Source of the DNA: Streptomyces venezuelae
GTDB taxonomy: Bacteria; Actinomycetota; Actinomycetes; Streptomycetales; Streptomycetaceae
Assembly: GCF_008642315.1 (NCBI RefSeq)
Contig: NZ_CP029192.1
Location: 1,798,001 to 1,862,000, forward strand
DNA: 64,000 bases
Direction of reading: 5' to 3'
Below the pieces are notes generated by a model that was given only the letters and a program-made list of their open reading frames with translations, was not told where the DNA came from and made no database searches. A program made the position numbers and the translations under genes. This document shows, one piece after another, positions 1 through 8,133 of this stretch (position 1 is its first letter; each line of letters starts with the position of its first letter).

Positions 1-2
1 AC

Positions 3-272
3 GATCCAGGGCTCAGGGATCTACTGGGTGCGCTGCGCCTGGACTTGGAGGAGATCTACGGGCGGCAACTGCCCTTCGGCGACGAGGATGAGCGGCCCGC
101 GCGCCCCGGCGTCTCCGTCACACAGCGCGCGGAAGAACTCACCGGCAACCAAGTCGGTGTACGCGCTCAGGAGATTTCCCAGACGGGCCGCGTACGCGTG
201 GACCAGTCCGCGAAGGTCGTCCAGGCGTCGGCGGAACAGGTCGGCGTCGAGATCGACGGACCCATCGGCTGA
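3..272 (+). CDS. C-terminal end of an unidentified protein (5' end outside window)
   Basis: The frame is open from the window edge to a TGA at 270-272, and its third codon positions are strongly GC-biased, which favours this strand over the 87-codon frame on the opposite strand. The visible 89 residues are acidic and contain no motif I recognise. The next gene starts 16 bases after the stop, so this is probably the first visible member of the co-transcribed set running to 3837. No function is assigned. Confidence 0.6.
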   Translation, partial: DPGLRDLLGALRLDLEEIYGRQLPFGDEDERPARPGVSVTQRAEELTGNQVGVRAQEISQTGRVRVDQSAKVVQASAEQVGVEIDGPIG

Positions 273-287
273 GAGGCGGCGCAACCG

Positions 288-2864
288 ATGGCTCTCGACG
301 ATGAGCAGGACTTCACCCAGCAGCAGCCGGTTCCGGCTACCGGAAACCCGTACAGCGCTGCCGAAGACTCGCGGGCGCGTCCGCCGCTACTCGATCGCTA
401 CAGCGGCGGAGAACAGAACGACCATACGGAGGTCCCCACCCCCTCTGCCGGCGCACCCACAGCAGACTCAGAGGCCAACGCCGAGTCGATAGCGCGCGCT
501 CGCCCCGAAGTGGCCGCGCCGGCGAGCTCACAGTCAGGATCCGCACTCACGCCATATCCCGCTCCCCCTGTCATCCCACCGAATAGCCCGGAAACGGCAG
601 CACAGCGAGAAGCGGAACGGGGCAGGCCGGCACCACCGTCCCCCGAGGCAGTCGAGGCCGTTGGGCAGGCGGCCACGCTCCAGCGCGCGTTGATCAACCT
701 GGGCGAGATGATCGGCACGAAATACGTGTTCGAGCAGACCCTGGACGCTGACGCGCCCATCGAGGCCGAGTACCTAGCGGTGATCCGCAGGGTCTATGCC
801 AAGCCCCGCTCTGAGGACACAGACCGGGCCCGCAGTCCCTTTGACCATGCCCTTGAGATCCTGCGCCCTTCGGGGTCCGTACTTGTCATCAACCGCCCAC
901 CGAACAGCAGCAGGACCACGACCGCATACGCCCTTCTCGACCAGCTCGTGGAAGAAGGCTTGATCACAGAAGTGCGCCCGCTCTCCTTCGGCGGCTCCCA
1001 GCACTTCCCAGCACGCCGCCTGCCTCATGATCATCGGTGCGGCTTCTTGCTCGAACTCCCGCCAGACGAAGACGGCTTCCAGGTAGCCGACACATTCGGT
1101 TCCGGTCTGGGAAAACTTGGTGAGCGGCTGGCCCGGCGGGACAACCGACTCATCGTCCTCACCCGCCCGGAACAATGGCGACGGATCAGCCACGGCGCAC
1201 CGCCGAGCACCGCGCCGGATCTGGGCGAGATCCACCCCCACGACATAACCACCCGCTGGCTGCTGGCGCAGGAGCCGTCGTTCCCCGTCAGTTCCTGGCT
1301 CGGTAACACCGGCATACGCCGCCTCATCGGCGGCATGACGCCCACGGACATCTTGAACGTCACTCCTCTCATGCTCGATGAGCACCGGAAGGCCGAACGA
1401 CTCGCGGCCGCTGACCTCTCGGACTTCGCCCGGGAATCGGCGCAGCAGACTTCCACCGAGCGGCGCCGCTCGCTCGACGAGCAGATCGCCAATGTCGTGG
1501 CTGTCCTCAGCAACTGGGAAGACGCGCTCTACGAGTGGCACGAACCAGAAGACCACGCCCGGACCAGCTTCGAACGGAGCTTCCTCCTGACCGCAGCGGT
1601 CCTACGCGGCGACCCGGTGGGCCATGTATACGCCAAGGCCGCGGAGTTGACCGACACGCTCGACAAACGCGACACCCCTGTCCCTGTGCACGGGCAACAG
1701 GCCCCGGGCGTGATCGCCATGACCAAGGCGATCAAGGCGCGCCGCGAGGAGGACGGGACTCTCCGTTTCGACCGGCCGCACTGGGATGACGCCGCGATCG
1801 AGTATTTCTGGAACGATCGCCCGCTGGCCCGCACCTCCTTCTTGAAGTGGCTCGCCCAGGTTCCCATCGACGACACAGGAACGAACAAGGATGCCCTGGA
1901 GACCATCACCAAGGACGCCCGTCGCGCCTTAGCCGGCCGCATCGGTGAGTTCGCGCTGCGCTGGGCCGTACGCCATCGCAGACAAGAACCGTTAGAGGCG
2001 ATCGTCACGGCGTGGTACGCCCACGGCACGGACAAAGAACTGTGGCCCTTGGCCGTGAAGTTGCTCGACAACGCGGCGATCCACGCGGCCAGCGCTCCAT
2101 ACGTGCACTCCCTGTTGCTGTCATGGGCCAAGCGCAAGGACCCCTCACTCCAACAGGCCGTCGTCGAGGTCTGCACCGGACAGTTCGGGCGGCGTCACAC
2201 CGGGAAGGCGCTACGCCGTCTGAAGCGCGTGGCCAACAGCGGGCTGCCGGAGGTCGTGGACAGCCTGCGCGAAGCGATCCAGGTGCTGTGGGCGGACAGC
2301 TCCGTCCGGAAGACGCTCTTCGGGTACGTCGTCGATTGGTGCGGTGACGAGAAGATCCGGGACACCGTCGGCCACCGTACGTTCACGGCTCTCGCCGCGT
2401 CGTCTGCACCAGAAGCCGACCGAGTGCCGCTGGTGCTCCACAGCGACACCACGCCGGACGCCGACGAAGAGGAGGACTTCCGCCCTCCGGTCGCCGGCCT
2501 TGTCACCGGGTGGCGCACTCTCCTGCGTCAGGCAACCGGAGCGGCGGGGGATCGCGAACTCGACCGGGCCATCTTCCTGTGGCTCGATGCAGCCCTTCAA
2601 CGGCCACCTCTGCGACCGATCGTCCTGGACACCCTTCGCAAGGCCGTGGACGTCCGGGGTCCTGAAGGACCGACCCTGCGCGAGGCTCTGCGTACCTGCT
2701 CACAGGTATGGGTCCAGAGCGAAGACCGCCCATACTCGCCCGACCGGGCAAATCTGAAGCTCGAACTCTCCTCCCTCCTCGACGCCGACCTCGCCAAGGT
2801 CCAGCAGCTCCTGCTGCAGGAACACCCCGAGGCAGACAAGTCAGAGGAGCGCGAAGCCGCATGA
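288..2864 (+). CDS. Large hypothetical protein, possible NTPase-like core with helical C-terminus
   Basis: 858 residues. The first ~130 residues are a Pro/Ala/Ser-rich, probably disordered tail. A segment around residues 195-225 (LVINRPPNSSRTTTAYALL) sits like a degenerate P-loop after a beta strand, but the usual GxxGxGK[ST] is absent, so nucleotide binding is uncertain. A second strand-like stretch (RDNRLIVLTRPEQW) resembles a Walker B or sensor strand. The C-terminal half is all-helical and Trp/Arg-rich, like HEAT or TPR-type scaffolds. The stop overlaps the next start as ATGA, so translation is coupled. I do not recognise the family; a STAND-like accessory or defence protein is a guess from architecture. 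Confidence 0.85.
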   Translation: MALDDEQDFTQQQPVPATGNPYSAAEDSRARPPLLDRYSGGEQNDHTEVPTPSAGAPTADSEANAESIARARPEVAAPASSQSGSALTPYPAPPVIPPNSPETAAQREAERGRPAPPSPEAVEAVGQAATLQRALINLGEMIGTKYVFEQTLDADAPIEAEYLAVIRRVYAKPRSEDTDRARSPFDHALEILRPSGSVLVINRPPNSSRTTTAYALLDQLVEEGLITEVRPLSFGGSQHFPARRLPHDHRCGFLLELPPDEDGFQVADTFGSGLGKLGERLARRDNRLIVLTRPEQWRRISHGAPPSTAPDLGEIHPHDITTRWLLAQEPSFPVSSWLGNTGIRRLIGGMTPTDILNVTPLMLDEHRKAERLAAADLSDFARESAQQTSTERRRSLDEQIANVVAVLSNWEDALYEWHEPEDHARTSFERSFLLTAAVLRGDPVGHVYAKAAELTDTLDKRDTPVPVHGQQAPGVIAMTKAIKARREEDGTLRFDRPHWDDAAIEYFWNDRPLARTSFLKWLAQVPIDDTGTNKDALETITKDARRALAGRIGEFALRWAVRHRRQEPLEAIVTAWYAHGTDKELWPLAVKLLDNAAIHAASAPYVHSLLLSWAKRKDPSLQQAVVEVCTGQFGRRHTGKALRRLKRVANSGLPEVVDSLREAIQVLWADSSVRKTLFGYVVDWCGDEKIRDTVGHRTFTALAASSAPEADRVPLVLHSDTTPDADEEEDFRPPVAGLVTGWRTLLRQATGAAGDRELDRAIFLWLDAALQRPPLRPIVLDTLRKAVDVRGPEGPTLREALRTCSQVWVQSEDRPYSPDRANLKLELSSLLDADLAKVQQLLLQEHPEADKSEEREAA

Positions 2865-3640
2865 AGCGCCGCCCCACCGCCGAAGACGCCTCCCAGCCGG
2901 GCGGCGCCACCTGGGTCTCCACCTTCTCCGACCGACCACGCAGCGCGGACCCAACGCTCCACTTCTGCGCACATGTCCGAGCGACGTGGCGGCGTCGTGG
3001 CGACACCGCCATCCCTGCGGCCCCGTACACAGCAGGGCAGCTCGTCAGGGCCGTGATCGATGAGGCAGCTGCCGCCTGCGATGTCCTCCGTCCTGATGCC
3101 GCCGAGCAGGACATTGGCACCGCACTCGCCGAAGCCCTGCCTCTTGGCGGCGTGGGCGTGGTCGTCGTGGATGCCACCGTGAGCATCAAGGTGGACGAAT
3201 TGACCCGGCAGGCCGCGTTCGCCGCGGAACAGCTGCAGCAGAACCACCGTCGCCAGGAAGAGCTGCTGCGCCGCGAACTCGAGCTGGACGTGCTGGCCCG
3301 TCGCCAGGCCAAAGCGCGCGAGGAATTCCTCCAGGAACACATCCTCGCCAACCCCGCCGCCGCCCGGCTCTACACAGCTCTGGAAAGCTCAGCCGAGAAC
3401 TGGCCCCGCCTGGGCGGACCACCTGCCGGTACAGATCTCGAAGATCTGGTTCGCATGGTCAGACAGTGGCAACCCGGACAGCAGTGGGTCGTTGTAGCTC
3501 AGGTGATCCACGATTTCGTCGGCAAGCTGACCCCTGAAGGCTGCAAGGAACTTCTCGTCCTGCTCGCAGGCACCGTAAGAGCATTCGGCGACGAGGATGC
3601 TGCCCGTGCCCTCACTGCCATCGCCGGTGAGTTCCAGTGA
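2861..3640 (+). CDS. Hypothetical coiled-coil protein, translationally coupled
   Basis: 259 residues from the ATG that overlaps the upstream stop (ATGA at 2861-2864); an in-frame start further upstream is less likely. The N-terminal part contains a hydrophobic strand-rich stretch (GGVGVVVVDATVSIKVDE). It is followed at about residues 105-165 by a charged, Gln/Glu/Arg-rich helix typical of a coiled coil, and then by a small helical domain. The layout, a beta domain running into a long helix, is SPFH-like in outline but I cannot confirm it. The stop overlaps the next start (GTGA). Function unknown. Confidence 0.8.
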   Translation: MKRRPTAEDASQPGGATWVSTFSDRPRSADPTLHFCAHVRATWRRRGDTAIPAAPYTAGQLVRAVIDEAAAACDVLRPDAAEQDIGTALAEALPLGGVGVVVVDATVSIKVDELTRQAAFAAEQLQQNHRRQEELLRRELELDVLARRQAKAREEFLQEHILANPAAARLYTALESSAENWPRLGGPPAGTDLEDLVRMVRQWQPGQQWVVVAQVIHDFVGKLTPEGCKELLVLLAGTVRAFGDEDAARALTAIAGEFQ

Positions 3641-3837
3641 AGTTGATGCTCCTGCGCTGGCTCCTCGATCCGGTCACCAGCTTGCTGGCAGTGCGTCTCC
3701 GTGCCCAGAGCCACGGCCGTATGTCGTACGAGGCAGCCTGGCGACTGGCACGCGTCAGCAGGCACCCCGACGAGATGGGGTATCGCTTACACGGCCATCT
3801 CCCAGAGGACCCCACGGAGGTGCCCAAGCCACCATGA
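3637..3837 (+). CDS. Small hypothetical protein, last gene of the coupled operon
   Basis: 66 residues from a GTG that overlaps the upstream TGA (GTGA, 3637-3640). The N-terminus is hydrophobic (MKLMLLRWLLDPVTSLLAV) and could be a membrane-associating helix; the rest is basic and then proline-rich. The overlap is the main evidence that it is real. Function unknown. Confidence 0.6.
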   Translation: MKLMLLRWLLDPVTSLLAVRLRAQSHGRMSYEAAWRLARVSRHPDEMGYRLHGHLPEDPTEVPKPP

Positions 3838-4003
3838 CCGCAGTCGGTGTTCCCTAGCCTCCCAACGTGAACCTGACTGCTAGGCAGTCGGCCAGGTCAC
3901 CACCTGGGCCGGCGACATCTGCAGACTCGCGCCAGCAATCGTTGCCAACCCACTCCTCTCCAGGTCAGGACGTTCCTGATTCCTCCGGACGCCCAGACAA
4001 ACA
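3838..4003. other. Intergenic stretch before the tRNA-Ser remnant
   Basis: No convincing gene on either strand. It separates the coupled operon from the tRNA-Ser 3' fragment and, if that fragment is an attachment site, would be the terminal arm of the integrated element. Confidence 0.4.
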
Positions 4004-4058
4004 TTTGGAAAGCGTGTTGGGGGCACCTCTTACTAGCTCGAATCTCGTATCCTCCGCA
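4004..4058 (+). other. 3' half of a tRNA-Ser(GGA) gene, probable attachment-site remnant
   Basis: The sequence runs from the anticodon loop (TTGGAAAGCGTG, anticodon GGA) through a long class II variable arm (GTTGGGGGCACCTC) to a T-arm-like CTCGAATCTCG and the acceptor 3' strand TATCCTCCGCA. This is the 3' half of an actinobacterial tRNA-Ser. The 5' half is missing: the bases before 4004 do not pair with AGCGTG, and no GGAGGAT acceptor strand lies upstream. The T-stem has at least one mismatch. Integrases commonly target tRNA 3' halves, so the fragment is best read as a displaced attR-type copy; an intact tRNA-Ser would lie left of the window. Confidence 0.75.
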
Positions 4059-4110
4059 CGTGCCCCACCAGGGCAGCTGAGGCCCGGTAGTTGGTGCTGC
4101 TGCTGAACAG

Positions 4111-5394
4111 TCAGCCTGCGTTGCTCGGGTGACGTCGGGGGAAGGCGTCGCCGACCGGCCAGTGCTTGGGCAGGCCGAGGGCGGTGTAGATGGGGTAGGT
4201 CGGTGGCTGGTGTTCGACGTGGGCATCGACCACCTGTGCCGTTGCCCAGACAGGGAGGGCGGGGGCCGAGAGCGAGCTGGGGTCGGGACTTTGCCAAAGG
4301 ACAGGCGTGTTCTTCGTCCAGGTCCAGGGCGCTGGGTTGCTGACGGTGAGTACGCCGCTGACCTGACTGTGAGCGTGGTCGTAGGTAGCAGTCCAGTAGC
4401 CGTCGGGCTGGCGGCCGTAGGCCCGCGTGCTGTTGTGGACGTACTCGACCGAGGTCCCATAAAGCGCGGTCTCTACGTCTTCATCTTCGGGGAACAAGGC
4501 CGCACGGCCAACCGCCACGATGAATGGCAGCGCTAGATCGCCGTACTTCCCTCCCTTCTTCTTGACCGCGTCGAGCACTTGACCTGACTCGTCGCCGAAC
4601 CAGGACATCGCGGGGTGGATGCCGATTGTCCTGCTTGTTGGATTGCCTCGCTTGCCGGGGCTGCGGGGGATTGCCTCGAACGAGAGGCGCCAGCCTGCCT
4701 CCTGCCAGGTGTGCTTGGGCAATGGCACTTTGCGCTCGTACTCGGCGATGACTTGATCGGGGTGCAGGCTGGCGAGCCACTGCGTCAGCTCAGTCTTCAG
4801 CCGCCTCTGCCGCGGCGTCATCGGCCCCGTCTGTTCAAGCGTGTACGAGACGAAAAAGTTGGGGCTCGGCACGCTGTCAATGGCATCGGCCAGGTCAGGT
4901 GGGAGCAGCCGGTTGGGTCCGGTTTCCTCCAGGCGCTGGGTCGTCCAGATCGCCTCGACGACGAATTGTTCACTCTCGCGGGAGACCAGGAAGTCTGGGT
5001 TCTTGCCGCGCGTCCCTATTCCAGGCTCGATCGCCACGGTGTAACCGGAGCCAATCAGCATCTCGTGCAGGTACAACTCCCACAGCGCGGAGTAGACGTT
5101 CGTGTCGAAGTTCCGGTCCAGCAGCCGGCTGCGCAAACCGGGCTGTGCGTGGTCCGGGAGGTGTGACCACCACTCGTTGATCGTGTCCCGAACCTGATCC
5201 CAGAACGGACCGGCGATTCTCCCCAAGAACTCGCATGTCGGCTCCGCAGCTCGCTTCGGCGACGCATCCGTCCGATTCCGGCTCGCGTATACGGTCATGA
5301 CCAACGATCGTAGATCGCCCCGCCAATAACTCCCATACGTTTTCCGCGCCAGGGTGGGCCGCAGGGCCTCAGGTGGGACGACTACCCCGCCCAC
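4111..5394 (-). CDS. Hypothetical protein with PD-(D/E)xK nuclease-like core
   Basis: 427 residues from the GTG at 5394; an ATG at 5298 would give 395 residues and cannot be excluded. Residues ~100-150 read like a restriction-endonuclease fold: a helix with a conserved-looking Glu (LWELYLHEM, about E106), a short strand and loop, then NPDFLV (P133-D134) followed by FVVEAIW (E147). The canonical lysine of the ExK motif is replaced (E-A-I), so the active site is atypical or inactive. The remainder is Trp/Tyr-rich and unassigned. It lies beside the tRNA-Ser remnant and has fewer GC-ending codons than the core genes, consistent with transfer. A lone defence nuclease is a hypothesis. Confidence 0.75.
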   Translation of the reverse strand: MGGVVVPPEALRPTLARKTYGSYWRGDLRSLVMTVYASRNRTDASPKRAAEPTCEFLGRIAGPFWDQVRDTINEWWSHLPDHAQPGLRSRLLDRNFDTNVYSALWELYLHEMLIGSGYTVAIEPGIGTRGKNPDFLVSRESEQFVVEAIWTTQRLEETGPNRLLPPDLADAIDSVPSPNFFVSYTLEQTGPMTPRQRRLKTELTQWLASLHPDQVIAEYERKVPLPKHTWQEAGWRLSFEAIPRSPGKRGNPTSRTIGIHPAMSWFGDESGQVLDAVKKKGGKYGDLALPFIVAVGRAALFPEDEDVETALYGTSVEYVHNSTRAYGRQPDGYWTATYDHAHSQVSGVLTVSNPAPWTWTKNTPVLWQSPDPSSLSAPALPVWATAQVVDAHVEHQPPTYPIYTALGLPKHWPVGDAFPRRHPSNAG

Positions 5395-5840
5395 GTCAGT
5401 ACCGCCCGCGCAGCCTGGGAGAAATCAGCTTCCCGCAGAGGTACACCGGGAAGGGTGAGGGCGCAGAATGCCACAAGTCCGAGCCCTCGTGTGCCGGAAT
5501 GACCGAAGGCGTCTTGGCCCCAGGCATCCCTGCTAGCTTCCAGGCAATCTCAGGTCGTGCTTCCAGCGCGACCCGTCCGCTCCCTGGGCGGCCCGGCTTC
5601 GTGCTGGGGTGCCAGGAAGAACAGTCGCCTGCAGGGGCAGTGGCCGGCACCACTCCCTGTCTGGCTCTGTTGGCCCTACTGGGCCGATCCTTTTGGAGAA
5701 CCCGCAGTATCCACCGTGGGGGCCGTAGCCCCCGAACTGAATTCTTGTGCCGGCGGGATGCCGGTTCGACCACCCAGAAATGGTCGAACTGATCCCGTTC
5801 CCGCCGGGAGGTTCGACCGCTCAGTAGAGAGGCCAGAACC
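5395..5840. other. 446-bp intergenic region with two inverted repeats
   Basis: No convincing coding sequence. It holds a hairpin at 5718-5733 (GGGGGC, CGTA loop, GCCCCC) and a longer palindrome at 5764-5789, with a third related half-site at 5810-5819, just before the small membrane protein gene. It is probably the control region between two divergent genes. Confidence 0.5.
5764..5789. promoter_or_regulatory. Palindrome GTTCGACCA-N8-TGGTCGAAC, candidate operator
   Basis: Perfect 9-bp arms separated by 8 bases. A further direct half-site GGTTCGACCG follows at 5810-5819, about 20 bases before the TTG start at 5841. Repeated half-sites at this distance suggest a repressor or activator site for the small membrane protein gene; a transcribed hairpin is the alternative. 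Confidence 0.4.
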
Positions 5841-6032
5841 TTGAGCGACAGCTTGACCCTCGCTGTCTTGACGATCTCTAGCGTGATCACCGTGATGCTG
5901 TTTGTCGTCAAAGGCGTTCTCGATCAGCTTCCTGGAGTCTTCAGTTCGTGGCGCCGAGCTATCGAGGCAATGCGCCACAGCACCTCACGCCGTGAAGACG
6001 AGGAGGAGCCTGAGCGCCTCCACAGTGACTGA
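5841..6032 (+). CDS. Small single-pass membrane protein
   Basis: 63 residues from a TTG start preceded by AGAGAGG. Residues ~5-27 form one hydrophobic helix (LAVLTISSVITVMLFVVKGV); the C-terminus is charged and ends in an acidic run (REDEEEPE). No family recognised. Small membrane proteins of this size are common in mobile and defence regions, but there is no direct clue to its role. Confidence 0.55.
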   Translation: MSDSLTLAVLTISSVITVMLFVVKGVLDQLPGVFSSWRRAIEAMRHSTSRREDEEEPERLHSD

Positions 6033-6558
6033 CAGTCTCACCGCTCCAGGATCCGCCAGAGACGGCGGAGCGGTCGCCGGTCTGAGAGCCGCTTAAAAGC
6101 CAACGAATCCGCTCACCCCTCTCAGCGCCACGCGAAACCGATGGCCATCCCGGATCTAGCCAGCGCAAACATGATCTGTACAGGCTAGGTCCCTGCCCGA
6201 ACTTCATTCGGGGCGAAGAGTCCGTGGGCTCAAATACCGCCACCCTGGCAGAGAAGTACCAGGTCAATGGCCTGATCCGGAATCCAGGTCAGGCCGTTGA
6301 TGGTCTCCGGTGATCGTTTTAGAGGGCCCCGGTTCCCTCGGCGGAGGATCCGCCCGACTTGCGCACCGCGCTGTGGCTGCAGAAGAACATCGGATGCGCC
6401 GCTACCCCTGCCTTCGGTAACCAGTATTCGCGCTGCCGCCGTTCGCCCGCGCGTCACCTGTCTCCCCGACGGAGACCACACCGTTTGGTCGGGGAGGCGA
6501 CCGCACCCGTGTTGGCGTCCCCGCCGCCGGTGGCTGTGGCACTACCGGTCCTGGACAC
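6033..6558. other. 526-bp region without a convincing gene
   Basis: The + frame around 6344-6562 (reading EDPPDLRTALWLQKNIG in its middle) looks mildly protein-like but has no start and no recognisable family, so it may be the tail of a decayed gene. A hairpin-capable stretch lies near 6046-6075. I see nothing else here. Confidence 0.35.
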
Positions 6559-6756
6559 CTAGACAGACACACGCCCGGACGGAGCCAGCAACGCGCAGAC
6601 GCCGACCCCCAAGGCGGCGACGCTGACCACCGCGGAGACCACGCCAGCCACCTGGTCCGCCCGCTCCCAGCTCAGCAAAGACAAAGCACCGGTGACGATC
6701 CCCAGGGCCAGCCCCGTCGTCATCAAGACGGCGCGCCGGTTACCTCGCACAGCCAT
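6559..6756 (-). CDS. Small two-helix membrane protein
   Basis: 65 residues, ATG at 6756 with GAGGGGG and GAGG upstream. There are two hydrophobic helices, about residues 9-27 (AVLMTTGLALGIVTGALSLL) and 36-58 (VAGVVSAVVSVAALGVGVCA), joined by a short charged loop. This resembles the many uncharacterised small membrane proteins of Streptomyces. No function can be assigned. Confidence 0.65.
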   Translation of the reverse strand: MAVRGNRRAVLMTTGLALGIVTGALSLLSWERADQVAGVVSAVVSVAALGVGVCALLAPSGRVSV

Positions 6757-7221
6757 CCTCGTTACCCCCTCACGCCCTGTCGAAGCGGAACCGCACGGAG
6801 CCTAGTACGGCCCACGCCGCATGACGCGCCCACCATACGGCCAGACGGCATTGCCAGACGGGAAACCCTGGAGGAGAGCCCTAGGGCAATGGCATCCCCG
6901 GACAACGTGCCCGCACGTCCGGTGAGACCTTCCTGGCTGCGCCGAAGCAGCCGCCTCCGTCTCGTGCCGGATAGCCGTCACCGTCGCGGGACTGCTCGCG
7001 ACGACAGCGGGCAGAGTCGCCCGCACGACCGCGACCTCTGCGGTGACGCCTCATCAGGACTAGCGTCATCTGAGCGTCGAGCCGGCTGGTACCGCCATGC
7101 GGAGCTTGACGACGGCGTCCCGCACTCGTACTGCGCATGGAAGGCCAAGCGCATAGAGAGCGGCCTTGCAGGCCCTCCGCCCGCGACGGGCTGGTCCGAC
7201 GTTCGCTGGCAGATCCGGACG
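6757..7221. other. 465-bp intergenic region upstream of the small membrane gene
   Basis: No convincing gene. On the minus strand it carries the upstream region of the 6559-6756 gene, including a sequence at about 7042-7082 that is imperfectly repeated upstream of the TIR gene (8032-8080). It also contains short inverted segments around 6868-6888. Otherwise nothing recognisable. Confidence 0.4.
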
Positions 7222-7926
7222 TCAGGCAGCGGGAAGCGCGGCGGCAGCAGCAGCGATCTTGGCGGCGACGGCGTCGAGCGACGACTCCTTCGTGCTCAGC
7301 CCGGAGTGCGACGCGAGCATGGGGCTGACGTCATAGAGCTCGTCGAAGGTCACCCCGTGCGTCACGGGCACGACGCGGTTGGTGCCGAGCAGAACGGCGA
7401 GCTCCTTCTCGGCAATCCCCTCGTTCTTGATGCTCTCGAGCAGGGCTGGCGTAACCAGCACGATGCCGATCCGGGAGTTACGAAGCCCCTTGTCGATCTC
7501 CCGCATTTGCAGCGACCCCAGCGGGATGTCTTCCTCGCTGAACCATACCGTCGCACCGCTCGTCTTCAGGTGACCGTGGAGTTCCTTCGCACTGCCCTCG
7601 CGGTCGTTCCAGGCGTGGCAGAGGAAGAGGTCTCGCTTGTCCGGGTGTACTTGTGCTTGTACCGCAGCCTTGTCGGCGTAGGGCTCGACCGCCCGCCACT
7701 CGGTCGGGGTGTACGACACCGTCCTGCCGGACCTGGTGCGCCGCGAGGTGCCGCCGCCATACGACCCGCCGGACGACCGACCGCCACCGCCACCGCCACC
7801 GCTGTAGGAGGGTCCGGACGAATACGACGGGGTGTGCGACCTCCGTCCCCAGCTGCTGCACGCTGGGCAATTCGCGACCCCACTGGCGGTGCGGTGGCCT
7901 CGGGAGGGTGCTGTGCATTGCGCCAT
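7222..7926 (-). CDS. TIR-domain protein with putative zinc-binding N-terminus
   Basis: 234 residues. The N-terminus (C4, H11, C20, C23 in MAQCTAPSRGHR...NCPAC) looks like a small zinc-binding motif. A Gly/Ser/Tyr-rich linker follows (~30-65), then a TIR domain (~99-225): DLFLCHAWND as strand A and box 1, the ATVWFSEEDIPLG segment of strand B and BB loop, SRIGIVLVTPALLES as strand C, and an EKEL helix (E173-E175) where TIR NADases carry the catalytic Glu. Known roles of bacterial TIR proteins include NAD+ hydrolysis or cyclisation in phage defence. Here the location in an integration-scarred region supports a defence role; enzyme activity is inferred only. Confidence 0.85.
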   Translation of the reverse strand: MAQCTAPSRGHRTASGVANCPACSSWGRRSHTPSYSSGPSYSGGGGGGGRSSGGSYGGGTSRRTRSGRTVSYTPTEWRAVEPYADKAAVQAQVHPDKRDLFLCHAWNDREGSAKELHGHLKTSGATVWFSEEDIPLGSLQMREIDKGLRNSRIGIVLVTPALLESIKNEGIAEKELAVLLGTNRVVPVTHGVTFDELYDVSPMLASHSGLSTKESSLDAVAAKIAAAAAALPAA

Positions 7927-8133
7927 GCGCCCATGATAGAGCGCACCTCCGACACAGTGTCGTGGTTTGTTGAACGGTCGGCAGCAGCACGTTCAGGAAG
8001 CTTTGACGCCACCCTGACCTGCCAATGCACACCTGACACGCCATCAGAACCAGCGTCAGGAGCGTCATTTCGGCGTCAAGATATCGCCCGTAACACCCAC
8101 ACCGCACATAATGCGCACGGGCAAAACCACAGC
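7927..8133. promoter_or_regulatory. Upstream region of the TIR gene with clustered TGACGC/GCGTCA repeats
   Basis: Between 8003 and 8079 the motif TTGACGCC/GGCGTCAA and related CTGAC, TGACGC and GCGTCA half-sites recur at short spacing, bounded by TTGACGCC (8003-8010) and its inverse GGCGTCAA (8072-8079). This lies 77-155 bases upstream of the TIR start. A similar block occurs at 7042-7082. A binding region for a shared regulator is plausible. Confidence 0.35.

Noticed and set aside
21..284. 87-codon minus frame at the window start
   Set aside because: The + frame here has far stronger GC bias at third codon positions and continues the operon.
4004..4058. Functional tRNA-Ser gene
   Set aside because: The D-arm, acceptor 5' strand and 5' anticodon stem are missing and the T-stem has a mismatch.
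5396..5911. 171-codon minus frame opposite the small membrane protein
   Set aside because: No domain, overlaps the better-supported TTG-started gene and the intergenic palindromes.
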